A DNA stretch of 64,000 nt from contig NZ_FXYF01000012.1 in NCBI RefSeq assembly GCF_900184945.1, positions 82,705-146,704 of the forward strand, in the 5' to 3' direction. The stretch comes from Antarctobacter aquimaris (GTDB lineage: Bacteria > Pseudomonadota > Alphaproteobacteria > Rhodobacterales > Rhodobacteraceae). Both the position numbers and the translations under genes were made by a program. The notes under the pieces are model-generated. The model saw only the letters and a list, made by a program, of their open reading frames with translations, was not told the origin of the DNA and searched no databases. Shown one piece after another: positions 27,474 through 35,746 of this stretch. Position 1 is the stretch's first letter; every line of letters starts with the position of its first letter.

Positions 27474-28238
27474 CTAGGCCGAACCCGGGCCGCGCGTCGC
27501 ACAGACCGGGCAGGCCGGGTTGCGCGGGATGTCGATGGCCTGCCATTCGGTCGCAAGGGCATCGTAGAGCAACAAGCGCCCGGTTGCGCCGCTTGTTCCG
27601 CTGATCAGCAGGTGCAACACCTCGGCGGCCTGCATCGTGCCGATGGTGCCGGTCAGCGGGGCAAAAACCCCCATCGCGGCACAGCGTTCCTCGGGCATGG
27701 GTGTGTTTTCCGGCATGAAGCAGGCATAGCAGGGGCAACTGTCCAGCCGTGGATCGAAGACCCCCAATTGCCCGGCAAAGCGGATGGCCGCGCCACTGAC
27801 CAGCGGCTTGAGGTGCCGGACACAGGCGCGGTTGACGGTGTGACGTGTTGGCAGGTTGTCGCAGGCATCGACCACGACATCGGCGGCGGCGACGAGGTCG
27901 GACAGCGTGTCCGGCCCGACGTAATGCGGCACCGCCGTGACCTTGCAGTCGGGGTTGATCTCGGCCAGCGCCACCACGGCGGACTGCGCCTTGTTCATGC
28001 CGATCCGGGGTTCGCGGTGCAGGATCTGGCGTTGCAGGTTGGTCAGGTCGACCTCGTCGCCGTCGCAGATCGTCAGGTGGCCGACCCCGGCGCCGGCGAG
28101 GTAGGTCGCCACCGGCGATCCCAGACCGCCCGCGCCGATCACCAGGACATGCCCCGCCAGGATCCGTTCCTGCCCGGGAATGTCCAGTTCATTCAGAAGG
28201 ATATGCCTGCTGTAACGCAGCAGTTGCTGGTCGTCCAT
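27474..28238 (-). CDS. moeB: MoeB/ThiF-type adenylyltransferase
   Basis: Adenylates the C-terminus of a MoaD-like sulfur carrier in molybdopterin synthesis. 254 aa, the MoeB length without a rhodanese domain. Nucleotide loop VIGAGGLGSP (33-42), DEVDLTNLQRQILH, and two Cys pairs for zinc (CYAC around residue 175 and CPVC near the end). Divergent from mobB. Its carrier may be either of the two MoaD-like proteins nearby. Confidence 0.92.
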   Translation of the reverse strand: MDDQQLLRYSRHILLNELDIPGQERILAGHVLVIGAGGLGSPVATYLAGAGVGHLTICDGDEVDLTNLQRQILHREPRIGMNKAQSAVVALAEINPDCKVTAVPHYVGPDTLSDLVAAADVVVDACDNLPTRHTVNRACVRHLKPLVSGAAIRFAGQLGVFDPRLDSCPCYACFMPENTPMPEERCAAMGVFAPLTGTIGTMQAAEVLHLLISGTSGATGRLLLYDALATEWQAIDIPRNPACPVCATRGPGSA

Positions 28239-28316
28239 CGCGCTCCCCGCCTTGAATGCCCATGGGCGTTCCGCTAGAGACCCTGCTTACCTGATGCGGT
28301 TCGATGTGAGAAGACC

Positions 28317-28832
28317 ATGCGCATTTTCGGAGTGATCGGCTGGAAGAACTCCGGAAAGACCGGGCTCATGGTGCGGCTGATTTCCGAGATCACCTCGCGC
28401 GGGTTTTCCGTGTCCAGCGTCAAGCACGCGCATCACCGCTTCAGCCTGACCCGGCTGGACGAGGAGGGGCACGACCTGCTGCCGCCCGGTGCGCAGGAGG
28501 CGATCTTTTCCTCGGCTGAGCGCTGGTCGCACCTGACGGCGGCGCCGGTCGCGCAAGACCCAAAGCTGTCTGACCTGCTGCCCAAGCTGGGGCCGGTCGA
28601 CCTGGTGCTGGTCGAGGGCTACAAGCTGGAAGGCCACCCCAAGATCGAGGCGTTCCGCCCGGAGACGGGCAATGACCTGATCGCCCGGACCGATCCCAGG
28701 GTCCTGGCCGTGGCGACCACGGGCCAGCCGGCGGGGCTGACATGCCCGGTCTTCCACCTCGACGACACCCGCGCCATCGCGGATTTCATCCTCGAACACG
28801 TCGGCCTGGAACACGCGGCCACAAGCGCTTAG
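28317..28832 (+). CDS. mobB: Molybdopterin-guanine dinucleotide biosynthesis protein MobB
   Basis: 171 aa P-loop GTPase-like protein: GWKNSGKT at residues 8-15, then SVSSVKHAHHRF, and DLVLVEGYKLEGHPKIEAFR characteristic of MobB. It assists MobA in forming the guanine dinucleotide cofactor. It lies in the same region as the aldehyde oxidoreductase, although AOR enzymes normally carry the bis-pterin form without nucleotide. So it may serve another enzyme or be involved in metal/cofactor handling. Confidence 0.92.
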   Translation: MRIFGVIGWKNSGKTGLMVRLISEITSRGFSVSSVKHAHHRFSLTRLDEEGHDLLPPGAQEAIFSSAERWSHLTAAPVAQDPKLSDLLPKLGPVDLVLVEGYKLEGHPKIEAFRPETGNDLIARTDPRVLAVATTGQPAGLTCPVFHLDDTRAIADFILEHVGLEHAATSA

Positions 28833-28952
28833 GGCGGGTCGGGGCACGGTCCTATTATCCAAAGGTCGCAGACAAAGTTTGCGCCATGTCAAAGAAGCCG
28901 GCCCGCCGTGAGGCTAGCTGGAGGAAGCAGGAATGCTCTGAAAGAAAGGTGC

Positions 28953-29276
28953 ATGGCTATGGCGCTAGGCCACAATTCCGAAAAGGCGACGGTGACGGTG
29001 GAGTCCCGTCTGTTCAACAGCCTGACGAAATACCGCGGCGAACGGACCTGCCGCGAGAACTTCACCCTCCCCGCCGGGTCCACGATCGGTGACGTGCTCC
29101 AACTGTGGGGACTGCCGCGCAAGGAGGTCTTTCTGTGCCTCAAGAACGGCCGTGACGTGACGCCCGGCCTTGTCGGCGCGGATGTCAACGTCAACGCGGT
29201 GCTCGAGGACGGCGACGTGGTCGCCTTTTCCGGGCCGGTGCCATACAGCTATGGCTACGGCGCGCCGATCGTCTGA
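28953..29276 (+). CDS. MoaD/ThiS-like ubiquitin-fold protein without C-terminal diglycine
   Basis: 107 aa. The beta-grasp fold is suggested by VTVESRLFNSLTKYRGERTC, LPAGSTIGDVLQLWGLPRKE and VNVNAVLEDGDVVAFSGPVP. The protein ends GYGAPIV rather than GG, so it cannot be activated as a normal sulfur carrier unless processed. Start ATG 28953 follows AAAGAAAGG. It is downstream of mobB on the same strand and converges on the aldehyde oxidoreductase operon. It may be a structural or cofactor-insertion protein. Confidence 0.7.
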   Translation: MAMALGHNSEKATVTVESRLFNSLTKYRGERTCRENFTLPAGSTIGDVLQLWGLPRKEVFLCLKNGRDVTPGLVGADVNVNAVLEDGDVVAFSGPVPYSYGYGAPIV

Positions 29277-29306
29277 CCGGGGTCTTGCCGCCGGGGCGGC
29301 GGTGGT

Positions 29307-29618
29307 CTAGCCGCCGCCGCGCTGAAACACCCGGTCGAACTGCAACACGAAGCCGGCGCGCGCGTCCTTGTCGAGCGCGCGCAGGTCCAGCGTGACCTGC
29401 ACTCGCGGCAGGCGCACCAACCCGCCCAGAACCGCGTCGGGCTGCGGGACAAAGTGGGCGGTCACCGGTTTGCCTGCCGCGGCGGGGGACAAGTCATAGA
29501 CCGCGCCCGTGGACACGGCTGCCGCTCCGGTCAGCCGGGCAACGCCGGTCTCGAATTCGGCCAGGGTGACGGACATCAGTTTCTGGACGGTTTCGCCCGG
29601 TTCCGGATCGAACAGCAC
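29307..29618 (-). CDS. Hypothetical protein in the aldehyde oxidoreductase operon
   Basis: 103 aa from a GTG start, three bases after the moaD-like gene. I do not recognise the family. It has no membrane segment and no cysteine. The central part (AGKPVTAHFVPQPDAVLGGL, VRLPRVQVTLDLRALDKDAR) looks beta-rich. Tight coupling to the MoaD-like gene suggests a role in cofactor assembly or enzyme maturation. Confidence 0.7.
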   Translation of the reverse strand: MLFDPEPGETVQKLMSVTLAEFETGVARLTGAAAVSTGAVYDLSPAAAGKPVTAHFVPQPDAVLGGLVRLPRVQVTLDLRALDKDARAGFVLQFDRVFQRGGG

Positions 29619-29621
29619 CCG

Positions 29622-29873
29622 TCAGCCCCCGGCGACCGGCGGCCAGACGGCCAGCTGGTCTCCGTCCTTGAGCGTGACCGTGTCCCGCGCCTCGGGCGCC
29701 TGGTAGACGCCGTTGACCAGCACGAGGTGACAGTGTTCGGGCGGGACGTGGTACCTGTCCAGAAGGGCGCGGATGCTGGTGCCCTCCTCGACGCGGACGG
29801 GGACGACGTTGCGCACCGCCCCCTCCGGCAAGAATCGTGACAGCGATGCGAATAGCTTCAGCTGGACCTGCAC
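29622..29873 (-). CDS. MoaD-like sulfur carrier protein
   Basis: 83 aa, the usual MoaD size, ending in PVAGG with the C-terminal Gly-Gly that is thiocarboxylated to deliver sulfur for the pterin dithiolene. VQLKLFASLSRFLPEG and LKDGDQLAVWPP fit the fold. The GTG start follows AAAGGAACATCA. It lies just downstream of the FAD subunit in the aldehyde oxidoreductase operon and is probably dedicated to tungstopterin assembly for that enzyme. Confidence 0.88.
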   Translation of the reverse strand: MQVQLKLFASLSRFLPEGAVRNVVPVRVEEGTSIRALLDRYHVPPEHCHLVLVNGVYQAPEARDTVTLKDGDQLAVWPPVAGG

Positions 29874-29897
29874 TGATGTTCCTTTCCCGTGTCGACC

Positions 29898-31328
29898 TCA
29901 GGCCGGCACCGCAACCCTCGGCCCGCTCGGACCGTGCAACGGCGCACTCTGCATGACGGCAACATAGGCCTCCGGGACGCGAGCGGGAGAGGCGATCAGC
30001 CTTTCTTTCCACACACCCAGCGGAAGATGCGTCTGGATCAGCCCGCGCAGCATGCCGACGTGTTCGGTGATACCGACGCATTGCGCACCGATCAGGATGT
30101 CGTCCTTGAACTCCAGCCGGATGTAGCGGCAGGCTTCCTCGTCCACCATCCGGGCGCTGTCACCGCCTTCGACGCCTTCCCAGGTGCCGAAGGAACTGGA
30201 GATCAGCCCCAGCGTGTCAAGCACGTTCATGTTCAGGCTGCCGCGATGGGCCGTGGCCGTGCCGGTCATGTTCAACCCGGCGATGTAGCCGTGTTCGACC
30301 GCGACCGGCTGGATGGCCAGCATGTCGTTGTGGCCGGTGGACAGGTTGATGCCTTCGCAGACATCCCCGGCGGCGTAGACGTCCTTGACGCTGGTCTCGT
30401 GGAACTGGTCCACCTTGACGCCGCGGCCAGTGTCGATGCCGCTGTCCTTCAGGAAGTCGATGTTCGATTTCACCCCGGCGGCCACCACGACAAGCGCGGC
30501 AGGCAGGCTTTGGCCACCCTTGAGGGTCACGGTCAGCGGATGGCCGTGAGGCTTGGCCGCTGCGGCGGGGGCGGGGGCGGGGTTCGGGGCCGGCTCCGGC
30601 GCGGCGGTGCCGAACAGGCGGGCAAAGAAGCCGGGCTTCTGCGGTTCGGGAGCAGGGGTGGCGGCCGGGGCCGGCTTGGGCGCGGGACTGTCCGCGCTGG
30701 TGATCGACTCGACCGTCGCGCCGGTGATGACCTTGACGCCCTTGTCCTCGCACCAGCGGCGCAGCATGTTGCCGGCGGTTTCGTCCAGCATGCGCGGCAC
30801 CATCCGGTCGCCCATCTCGACGACGGTCAACTCGACCCCCATCTTGGCCAGGGCTTCGAGGATGATGCTGCCGATAAAGCCTGCGCCCACCAGCACCACG
30901 GGCACGCCCGGCTTGGCCCGCTTGGCGATGTGGCGCGCGTCCTCCAGCGTCCAGCAGGTGTGCACGCCGTGCTGGTCCAGCCCCTTGATCGGCGGGCGGA
31001 TCGGCGTTGCGCCGGTGGCGATCAGCAGCTTGTCGTACTTGACGGTGCTGCCGTCGGCGCAGGTCAGTGTCTTGGAGGTGGTATCGACTCGTGCCACAGG
31101 GCCGCGCTTGTATTCGATGCGCTTGTCATCGTAGTGCGCGTCGTCCTGGCGCAGGTGGGTGCCATGCTCTTCGATCTTGCCTTCGAGCAGGTAGGGGATC
31201 GCCATGCGCGAATAGGGCGGTTCCGGTTCGCCCGCGATCAGGGTGATCTTTGCGTCGGGCGCGTGTTTGCGCACCGTTTCGGCGGCGGTCACGCCCGCCG
31301 GTCCCGCTCCGAGAATGACATGATGCAC
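29898..31328 (-). CDS. FAD-dependent NAD(P)H oxidoreductase subunit of aldehyde oxidoreductase (AorC-like)
   Basis: 476 aa. Two Rossmann nucleotide sites: FAD (GAGPAGVTAAE, 8-18) and NAD(P)H (VLVGAGFIGSIILEALAKMG, 145-164), plus DVYAAGDVCEG. It probably passes electrons from the ferredoxin subunit to NAD+. Residues about 212-261 are an insert made almost wholly of Pro and Ala, holding the motif KPGFFARLFG in its middle. The start is GTG. Position after ferredoxin and catalytic genes matches the AorABC arrangement described in Aromatoleum. Confidence 0.85.
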   Translation of the reverse strand: MHHVILGAGPAGVTAAETVRKHAPDAKITLIAGEPEPPYSRMAIPYLLEGKIEEHGTHLRQDDAHYDDKRIEYKRGPVARVDTTSKTLTCADGSTVKYDKLLIATGATPIRPPIKGLDQHGVHTCWTLEDARHIAKRAKPGVPVVLVGAGFIGSIILEALAKMGVELTVVEMGDRMVPRMLDETAGNMLRRWCEDKGVKVITGATVESITSADSPAPKPAPAATPAPEPQKPGFFARLFGTAAPEPAPNPAPAPAAAAKPHGHPLTVTLKGGQSLPAALVVVAAGVKSNIDFLKDSGIDTGRGVKVDQFHETSVKDVYAAGDVCEGINLSTGHNDMLAIQPVAVEHGYIAGLNMTGTATAHRGSLNMNVLDTLGLISSSFGTWEGVEGGDSARMVDEEACRYIRLEFKDDILIGAQCVGITEHVGMLRGLIQTHLPLGVWKERLIASPARVPEAYVAVMQSAPLHGPSGPRVAVPA

Positions 31329-31418
31329 AGGCAGACTCCCCCTTTTGTCCGGTCCGGTTCTCGTTGGAACCCGGCTCTTGCGATGTGGCGCGGCGAATGC
31401 GCGCCGATCTCAAATGAT

Positions 31419-31443
31419 GGCCGGGGCGTATGCCGCCCCGGCC
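31419..31443 (-). promoter_or_regulatory. Intercistronic hairpin after the AOR catalytic gene
   Basis: Perfect 9-bp stem (GGCCGGGGC and GCCCCGGCC) with a 7-base loop, 22 bases past the catalytic subunit stop. No T-run. Likely an mRNA 3'-end stabiliser setting subunit ratio. Confidence 0.55.
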
Positions 31444-31465
31444 TGTATCTGCGGCGTCAGCCGCG

Positions 31466-33313
31466 TCAGACGGCGAGACGCTCCATGGTCTCGTTGGTCG
31501 GCACGCCTTCCGGTGTCCAGCCGCGCAGCTCGTAGTATTCCGGCAGCATCTTGTCGACGCCGGAGACCAGACCCGCGGCCGGGCCGGTCTTGGCCGCGTC
31601 CTTCATCAGGCGTTCGGGCAGACGGTCGTCCGCCGCGGTAAAGCCCGCCCTGTTGTTGAAGATACGCTCCATGTTCCAGATGCGCTCGCCCACTTCCATC
31701 ATCTTTTCCGGAGTCCAGTTGCCCGGGATGGCCGCGTCGACCTGCGGGGCGATGTCTTCCAGCGTCCAGGCGAAGGTGGTGAAAACGCACAGACCCGAGC
31801 TGTCCACCGCCGCCGTGGCGTCCTGGAAGGCCTTGACCAGCCCGGCCTTGCCGTCCGTGGCCAGCGGGTCGGTCTTTTCCGGGATCCCGAGGATCTCCGA
31901 CGACACGGTGTAGGACCGCAGGTGGCAGGCGCCCCGGTTCGAGGTGGCATAGGTCAGGCCCATGCCCTGGATGCCGCGCGGATCGTAGGCCGGGAATTCC
32001 TGGCCCTTCACCGTCATCGACAGCTCCGGCTTGCCGTACTTGGCGGTCAGGCGGGCGGAACCGAGGCCCAGTTCCTTGCCAAAGCCCTCTGCCTTGCCGG
32101 TCAGTTCGACCGCCTTGGTCAGCGCTTCGGCCGAGCCGAACTTGAGCTCCAGTCCGCCGGTGATCTCGGAGTTGATCACGCCGGTTTCATACAACTCCAT
32201 TGCCGCGCCCAAGGTCGCCCCGAAGGAAATCGGGTCGATGCCCTGCTCGTTGCAGATGAAATTGGCGTAGGTCAGCGCCTCGAGGTCCTTGATGCCGGTG
32301 GCGCTGCCCAGGGCCCAGGCGGCTTCGTATTCCAGACCGCCGGAAGCGTGCCAGTACTCGGGCTTGTTGATCACCGTGTAGTGGTTTTCGTCGATCTTCG
32401 AGATCCGGCCGCAGGCAATGGTGCAACCAAAGCAGGCCTGGTTGGTCAGCAGGTTCGGCTGGCCGTCGCTCTTGCGCGGCTCGGCCATGGCTTCGGCGGA
32501 AATCTCCGACGCGCTTTCGAACTGCACGTCGCGGCTGTTGCGGGTCGGCATAGCGCCGGCCTCGTTGATGACGTTCATCAGGACCTGGGTGCCGTAGGTC
32601 GGCAGGCCCGCCCCGGTAACGGCGTTGTCCTTCAGAACCTTCTTGCCGGCCGCGGTGGCCGCCATGAAGGCCTTGAAGTCCTTGACCTTGACGCCGCCAG
32701 TGCCACGAATGGCCATGGCCTTGAGGTTCTTCGACCCCATCACCGCGCCCACGCCCGAGCGTCCTGCGGCCCGGTGCAGGTCGTTCACGATGCAGGAGTA
32801 GAGCACCTGCTTTTCACCGGCCACGCCGATGGCCGAGACGTGGATCATCTCGTCCTGGTGGCGGGCCTTGATCCACTTGTCGGTAGCCCAGACCGAAGTG
32901 CCCCAGATCTCGCTCGCATCGCGCAGCTGGACGTCGTCGTCGAAGATGGTCAGGTAGACCGGCTTCGGCGAGGCGCCCTCGATGATGACCATGTCCCAGC
33001 CGGCGAACTTCATCTCGGCGCCGATGTAGCCGCCCGAGTTGGAGCAGGCGATGGCGCCGGTCAGCGGTCCCTTGGTGATGACCGAGTAGCGTCCGCCGGT
33101 CGACGCGCAGGTGCCGGTCAGCGGCCCCGTGGCGAAGATCAGCTTGTTGTCGGGCCCCAGCGGATCGGTCTTGGGGTCCATTTCCTCGATCAGGTATTTC
33201 GAGGCGAGTCCGCGCTGACCAAGGTACTTGTCAGCCCACTCCATGTTCAGCGGTTCAGTCTTGACCGTTCCGGCGGTCAGGTTGATCCGGAGTATCTTTC
33301 CAGTCCAGCTCAT
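31466..33313 (-). CDS. Aldehyde:ferredoxin oxidoreductase, catalytic subunit (tungsten type)
   Basis: Oxidises aldehydes to acids with a W/Mo bis-pterin cofactor. 615 aa, the family norm. N-terminal MSWTGKILRINLTAG; pterin-binding ATGPLTGTCASTGGRYSVIT; the [4Fe-4S] ligands Cys294, Cys297, Cys301 (ACFGCTIAC) and Cys509 (DSSGLC). GGLEYEAAWALGS and DPRGIQGMGLTYATSNRGAC are diagnostic. Preceded by a 16-Cys ferredoxin and followed by a flavoprotein, so it is probably NAD-linked (AorAB2C-like) rather than ferredoxin-only. Start ATG follows GGGAGACTCTTTAG. Confidence 0.95.
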   Translation of the reverse strand: MSWTGKILRINLTAGTVKTEPLNMEWADKYLGQRGLASKYLIEEMDPKTDPLGPDNKLIFATGPLTGTCASTGGRYSVITKGPLTGAIACSNSGGYIGAEMKFAGWDMVIIEGASPKPVYLTIFDDDVQLRDASEIWGTSVWATDKWIKARHQDEMIHVSAIGVAGEKQVLYSCIVNDLHRAAGRSGVGAVMGSKNLKAMAIRGTGGVKVKDFKAFMAATAAGKKVLKDNAVTGAGLPTYGTQVLMNVINEAGAMPTRNSRDVQFESASEISAEAMAEPRKSDGQPNLLTNQACFGCTIACGRISKIDENHYTVINKPEYWHASGGLEYEAAWALGSATGIKDLEALTYANFICNEQGIDPISFGATLGAAMELYETGVINSEITGGLELKFGSAEALTKAVELTGKAEGFGKELGLGSARLTAKYGKPELSMTVKGQEFPAYDPRGIQGMGLTYATSNRGACHLRSYTVSSEILGIPEKTDPLATDGKAGLVKAFQDATAAVDSSGLCVFTTFAWTLEDIAPQVDAAIPGNWTPEKMMEVGERIWNMERIFNNRAGFTAADDRLPERLMKDAAKTGPAAGLVSGVDKMLPEYYELRGWTPEGVPTNETMERLAV

Positions 33314-33379
33314 CTAAAGAGTCTCCCGTGAATGTCTTTGCGCAGCCCGTTCCTGGCGCGCAGATGCTGTCCAACGACA

Positions 33380-33397
33380 TCCGGCCCGCAGGCCGGA
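33380..33397 (-). promoter_or_regulatory. Intercistronic hairpin after the AOR ferredoxin gene
   Basis: TCCGGCC and GGCCGGA around a CGCA loop, nine bases past the ferredoxin stop and about 65 bases before the catalytic gene. No T-run; it parallels the hairpin at 31419. Confidence 0.5.
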
Positions 33398-33405
33398 CAA
33401 GAAGA

Positions 33406-33897
33406 TCACGCCGGGACGTTCGGTCCCGAGGACTCGGTCCCGGAGGCGGTCTTGGTCGCCCAGAGCTTCATCTTGTCGAAGCCGGTCTGTTCCATGTCCC
33501 GGAAGGTGATCGCATCCGTCGGGCAGGCATCGGCGCAGGCCGGGTTGCCGCCGCAGAGGTCACACTTGACCACCTTGCCGGTGGACGCGTTGTAGTTGAT
33601 CGTGCCGAAGGGGCAGGCGATGGTGCAGACCTTGCAGCCGACGCAGAGATTGTCATGCACCACCTTGACGCCCAGCTTGTCGGTCGTGATCGCGTTCACC
33701 GGGCAGGCCTGCTGGCACCAGGCTTCGTCGCACTGGGTGCAGGTATACGGCACGAAACGTGCGTCCTCGTGGAAGTCGAAAACCCGGATCCGGGATTTCG
33801 AAGGATTGAAGACACCTTCATTCTCGTAGCTGCAGGCCATCTCGCACTGCTTGCAGCCGGTACACTTCCCTGGATCAATCACCAGCGACTTCAACAT
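33406..33897 (-). CDS. Polyferredoxin subunit of aldehyde oxidoreductase (AorA-like, four [4Fe-4S])
   Basis: 163 aa with sixteen cluster cysteines in four groups: CTGCKQCEMAC (from residue 12), CTQCDEAWCQQAC, CVGCKVCTIAC and CDLCGGNPACADAC. This is the dicluster/DmsB-like electron-transfer layout of four cubane clusters. It would form an electron wire from the tungsten subunit to the flavoprotein. First gene of the leftward operon, so it is expressed first. Confidence 0.93.
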   Translation of the reverse strand: MLKSLVIDPGKCTGCKQCEMACSYENEGVFNPSKSRIRVFDFHEDARFVPYTCTQCDEAWCQQACPVNAITTDKLGVKVVHDNLCVGCKVCTIACPFGTINYNASTGKVVKCDLCGGNPACADACPTDAITFRDMEQTGFDKMKLWATKTASGTESSGPNVPA

Positions 33898-34161
33898 AAG
33901 GTGTCCTCCCTTGGCTTTCTCGGCGGCCTCGCCATCGAGAGCCGTCTTTCATAGGCGAAGCCTAGCGCAACAGTGTTTTCGTAATCAACTACGACTAAGA
34001 TGGGATACCCACCTGTTTTCTCGCCCGCGAATCTGGGGCTTGCGCCGCGGCACGGACCGATCGGCACACGACAGGCCAGGGATTTTCCTCCGGTCTGACC
34101 CATGTCAATGTCCCGCCCGCCGGAATGGACAGACTGCGCCTGACCCCGGGGGAGAAGACAT
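33898..34161. other. Divergent promoter region, aldehyde oxidoreductase operon / phosphate transporter
   Basis: 264 bases without a gene. It must hold both promoters. The only symmetric element I see is at 33979-33994. Confidence 0.5.
33979..33994. promoter_or_regulatory. Candidate operator (TCGTA-N6-TACGA)
   Basis: A 5-bp inverted repeat about 85 bases upstream of the ferredoxin start codon. No dedicated regulator gene is adjacent, so the binding protein is unknown. Short arms keep confidence low. Confidence 0.3.
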
Positions 34162-35733
34162 ATGGTTTTCAAGGGCTACACGAAGATCGAGCGCGCGACC
34201 AACCTGAGCCGCTCCGAGGTCGGACGGCTGGGGACGGCGCTGCTGTTCGTGATCGGCGTGATGATCTTCACCGGTGCGCGGTACGCGGACGTCGAACAGG
34301 CCTACCTGCTGGTCGCGGCGGCGGTCATCGGGGCCTACATGGCGATGAACATCGGCGCCAACGACGTGGCCAACAACGTCGGCCCGGCGGTCGGATCTTT
34401 TGCCCTGTCGCTGACCGGTGCCATCGTCATCGCGGCGGTGTTCGAGGCCGGCGGCGCGATCATCGCCGGGGGCGACGTGGTCAAGACCGTCAAGAACGGC
34501 ATCGTCGATCCGGCCGATCTGGGCACCTCGGACCAGTATGTCTGGGTGATGATGGGCGCGCTGCTGGGGGCGGCGATCTGGCTGAACGGGGCTACCTGGG
34601 TCGGCGCGCCGGTGTCGACCACCCATTCCATCGTCGGCGGGGTGATGGGCGCCAGCATCGCCGCCGCCGGATGGGACGTGGTCAACTGGGGGTCGGTCGG
34701 CAGCATCGCGCTCAGCTGGGTGGTCTCGCCGGTTGTCGGCGGGCTGATCGCGGCGGGCCTGCTCATGGTGCTCAAGCGGCTGGTGTTCTTCCGCGACGAT
34801 CCCCTGATCGCGGCCGAGGCTGTCGTGCCGGTGATGATCGGCCTCATGGGATGGGCGTTTACCACCTACCTCGCGCTCAAGGGCGTCAAGCACCTGATCT
34901 CGGTTTCTTTCCCGGCGGCCATGCTGGCGGGCGCGGGGGTCGGCGTGGGCGTCTTTCTCCTGATCCGCCCGATGATCCGCCGCGCCCAGCCCAGGCTGTC
35001 GCGTGACCGTGAGGGCGTGAACAAGCTGTTTACCATCCCGCTGATCTTTGCCGCCGCCCTGCTGAGCTTTGCCCACGGGGCCAACGACGTGGCCAACGCG
35101 GTGGGACCGCTGGCCGGGGTCGTCGATGTGCTGTCGGCGGGCGAGGGGGGCGGTATCGTCGCCATCCCGCTCTGGGTGTTGTGCATCGGCGCGCTGGGCA
35201 TCTCGGTCGGGCTTGCGCTGTTCGGGCCGAAACTGATCCGCACGGTGGGATCGGAGATCACCGAACTGGACCGCGCCCGCGCCTTCTGCATCGCGCTGTC
35301 CGCCGCGATCACGGTCATCGTCGCAAGCCAACTGGGCATGCCGATCAGTTCGACCCATGTCGCGCTGGGCGCAGTCTTTGGCGTCGGTTTCCTGCGCGAA
35401 TGGCTGGACCAGCGGATCGGCACGGTGGCCGAGTCGGTGCTGGCCCGTCACCATGGCGAGCCCGACTATGCCGAGGTCGAGGCGGTGTTATGGGACTTCC
35501 GCAACGCGCCGATGGACGAAAAGCAGCGCATCCTCCAGGCACTCAAGGCCATGGGCCCGGAGGCGGTCATCGACGCCGCCCAGCGCAAGGAACTGAAGCG
35601 CGCGCTCAAGCGCGAACTGGTCAGCCGCAGTTTGCTGCTCAAGATCGTGTCGGCGTGGATCATCACGCTGCCGGTCTCGGGGGTTCTGGCGGCGCTGTTC
35701 TACTTCGTGCTGCGCGGGATGCTGTTGCCTTGA
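34162..35733 (+). CDS. PiT-family inorganic phosphate transporter
   Basis: 523 aa integral membrane protein. The two inverted PiT signatures are present: MNIGANDVANNVGPAVGSFA (about residue 64) and FAHGANDVANAVGPLAG (about residue 297). Each is followed by a GAPVSTTHS- or GMPISSTHVALGA-type motif. A cytoplasmic loop near the end is rich in charged residues. It is a low-affinity, ion-coupled phosphate carrier. It is 13 bases from the Na/Pi gene and likely co-transcribed. Confidence 0.94.
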   Translation: MVFKGYTKIERATNLSRSEVGRLGTALLFVIGVMIFTGARYADVEQAYLLVAAAVIGAYMAMNIGANDVANNVGPAVGSFALSLTGAIVIAAVFEAGGAIIAGGDVVKTVKNGIVDPADLGTSDQYVWVMMGALLGAAIWLNGATWVGAPVSTTHSIVGGVMGASIAAAGWDVVNWGSVGSIALSWVVSPVVGGLIAAGLLMVLKRLVFFRDDPLIAAEAVVPVMIGLMGWAFTTYLALKGVKHLISVSFPAAMLAGAGVGVGVFLLIRPMIRRAQPRLSRDREGVNKLFTIPLIFAAALLSFAHGANDVANAVGPLAGVVDVLSAGEGGGIVAIPLWVLCIGALGISVGLALFGPKLIRTVGSEITELDRARAFCIALSAAITVIVASQLGMPISSTHVALGAVFGVGFLREWLDQRIGTVAESVLARHHGEPDYAEVEAVLWDFRNAPMDEKQRILQALKAMGPEAVIDAAQRKELKRALKRELVSRSLLLKIVSAWIITLPVSGVLAALFYFVLRGMLLP

Positions 35734-35746
35734 AAGCCTTGCGAGG

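Noticed and set aside
28833..28952. Molybdenum or tungsten cofactor riboswitch before the second MoaD-like gene
   Set aside because: The leader is GC-rich and contains short stems, but I could not match the conserved Moco-motif core by eye.
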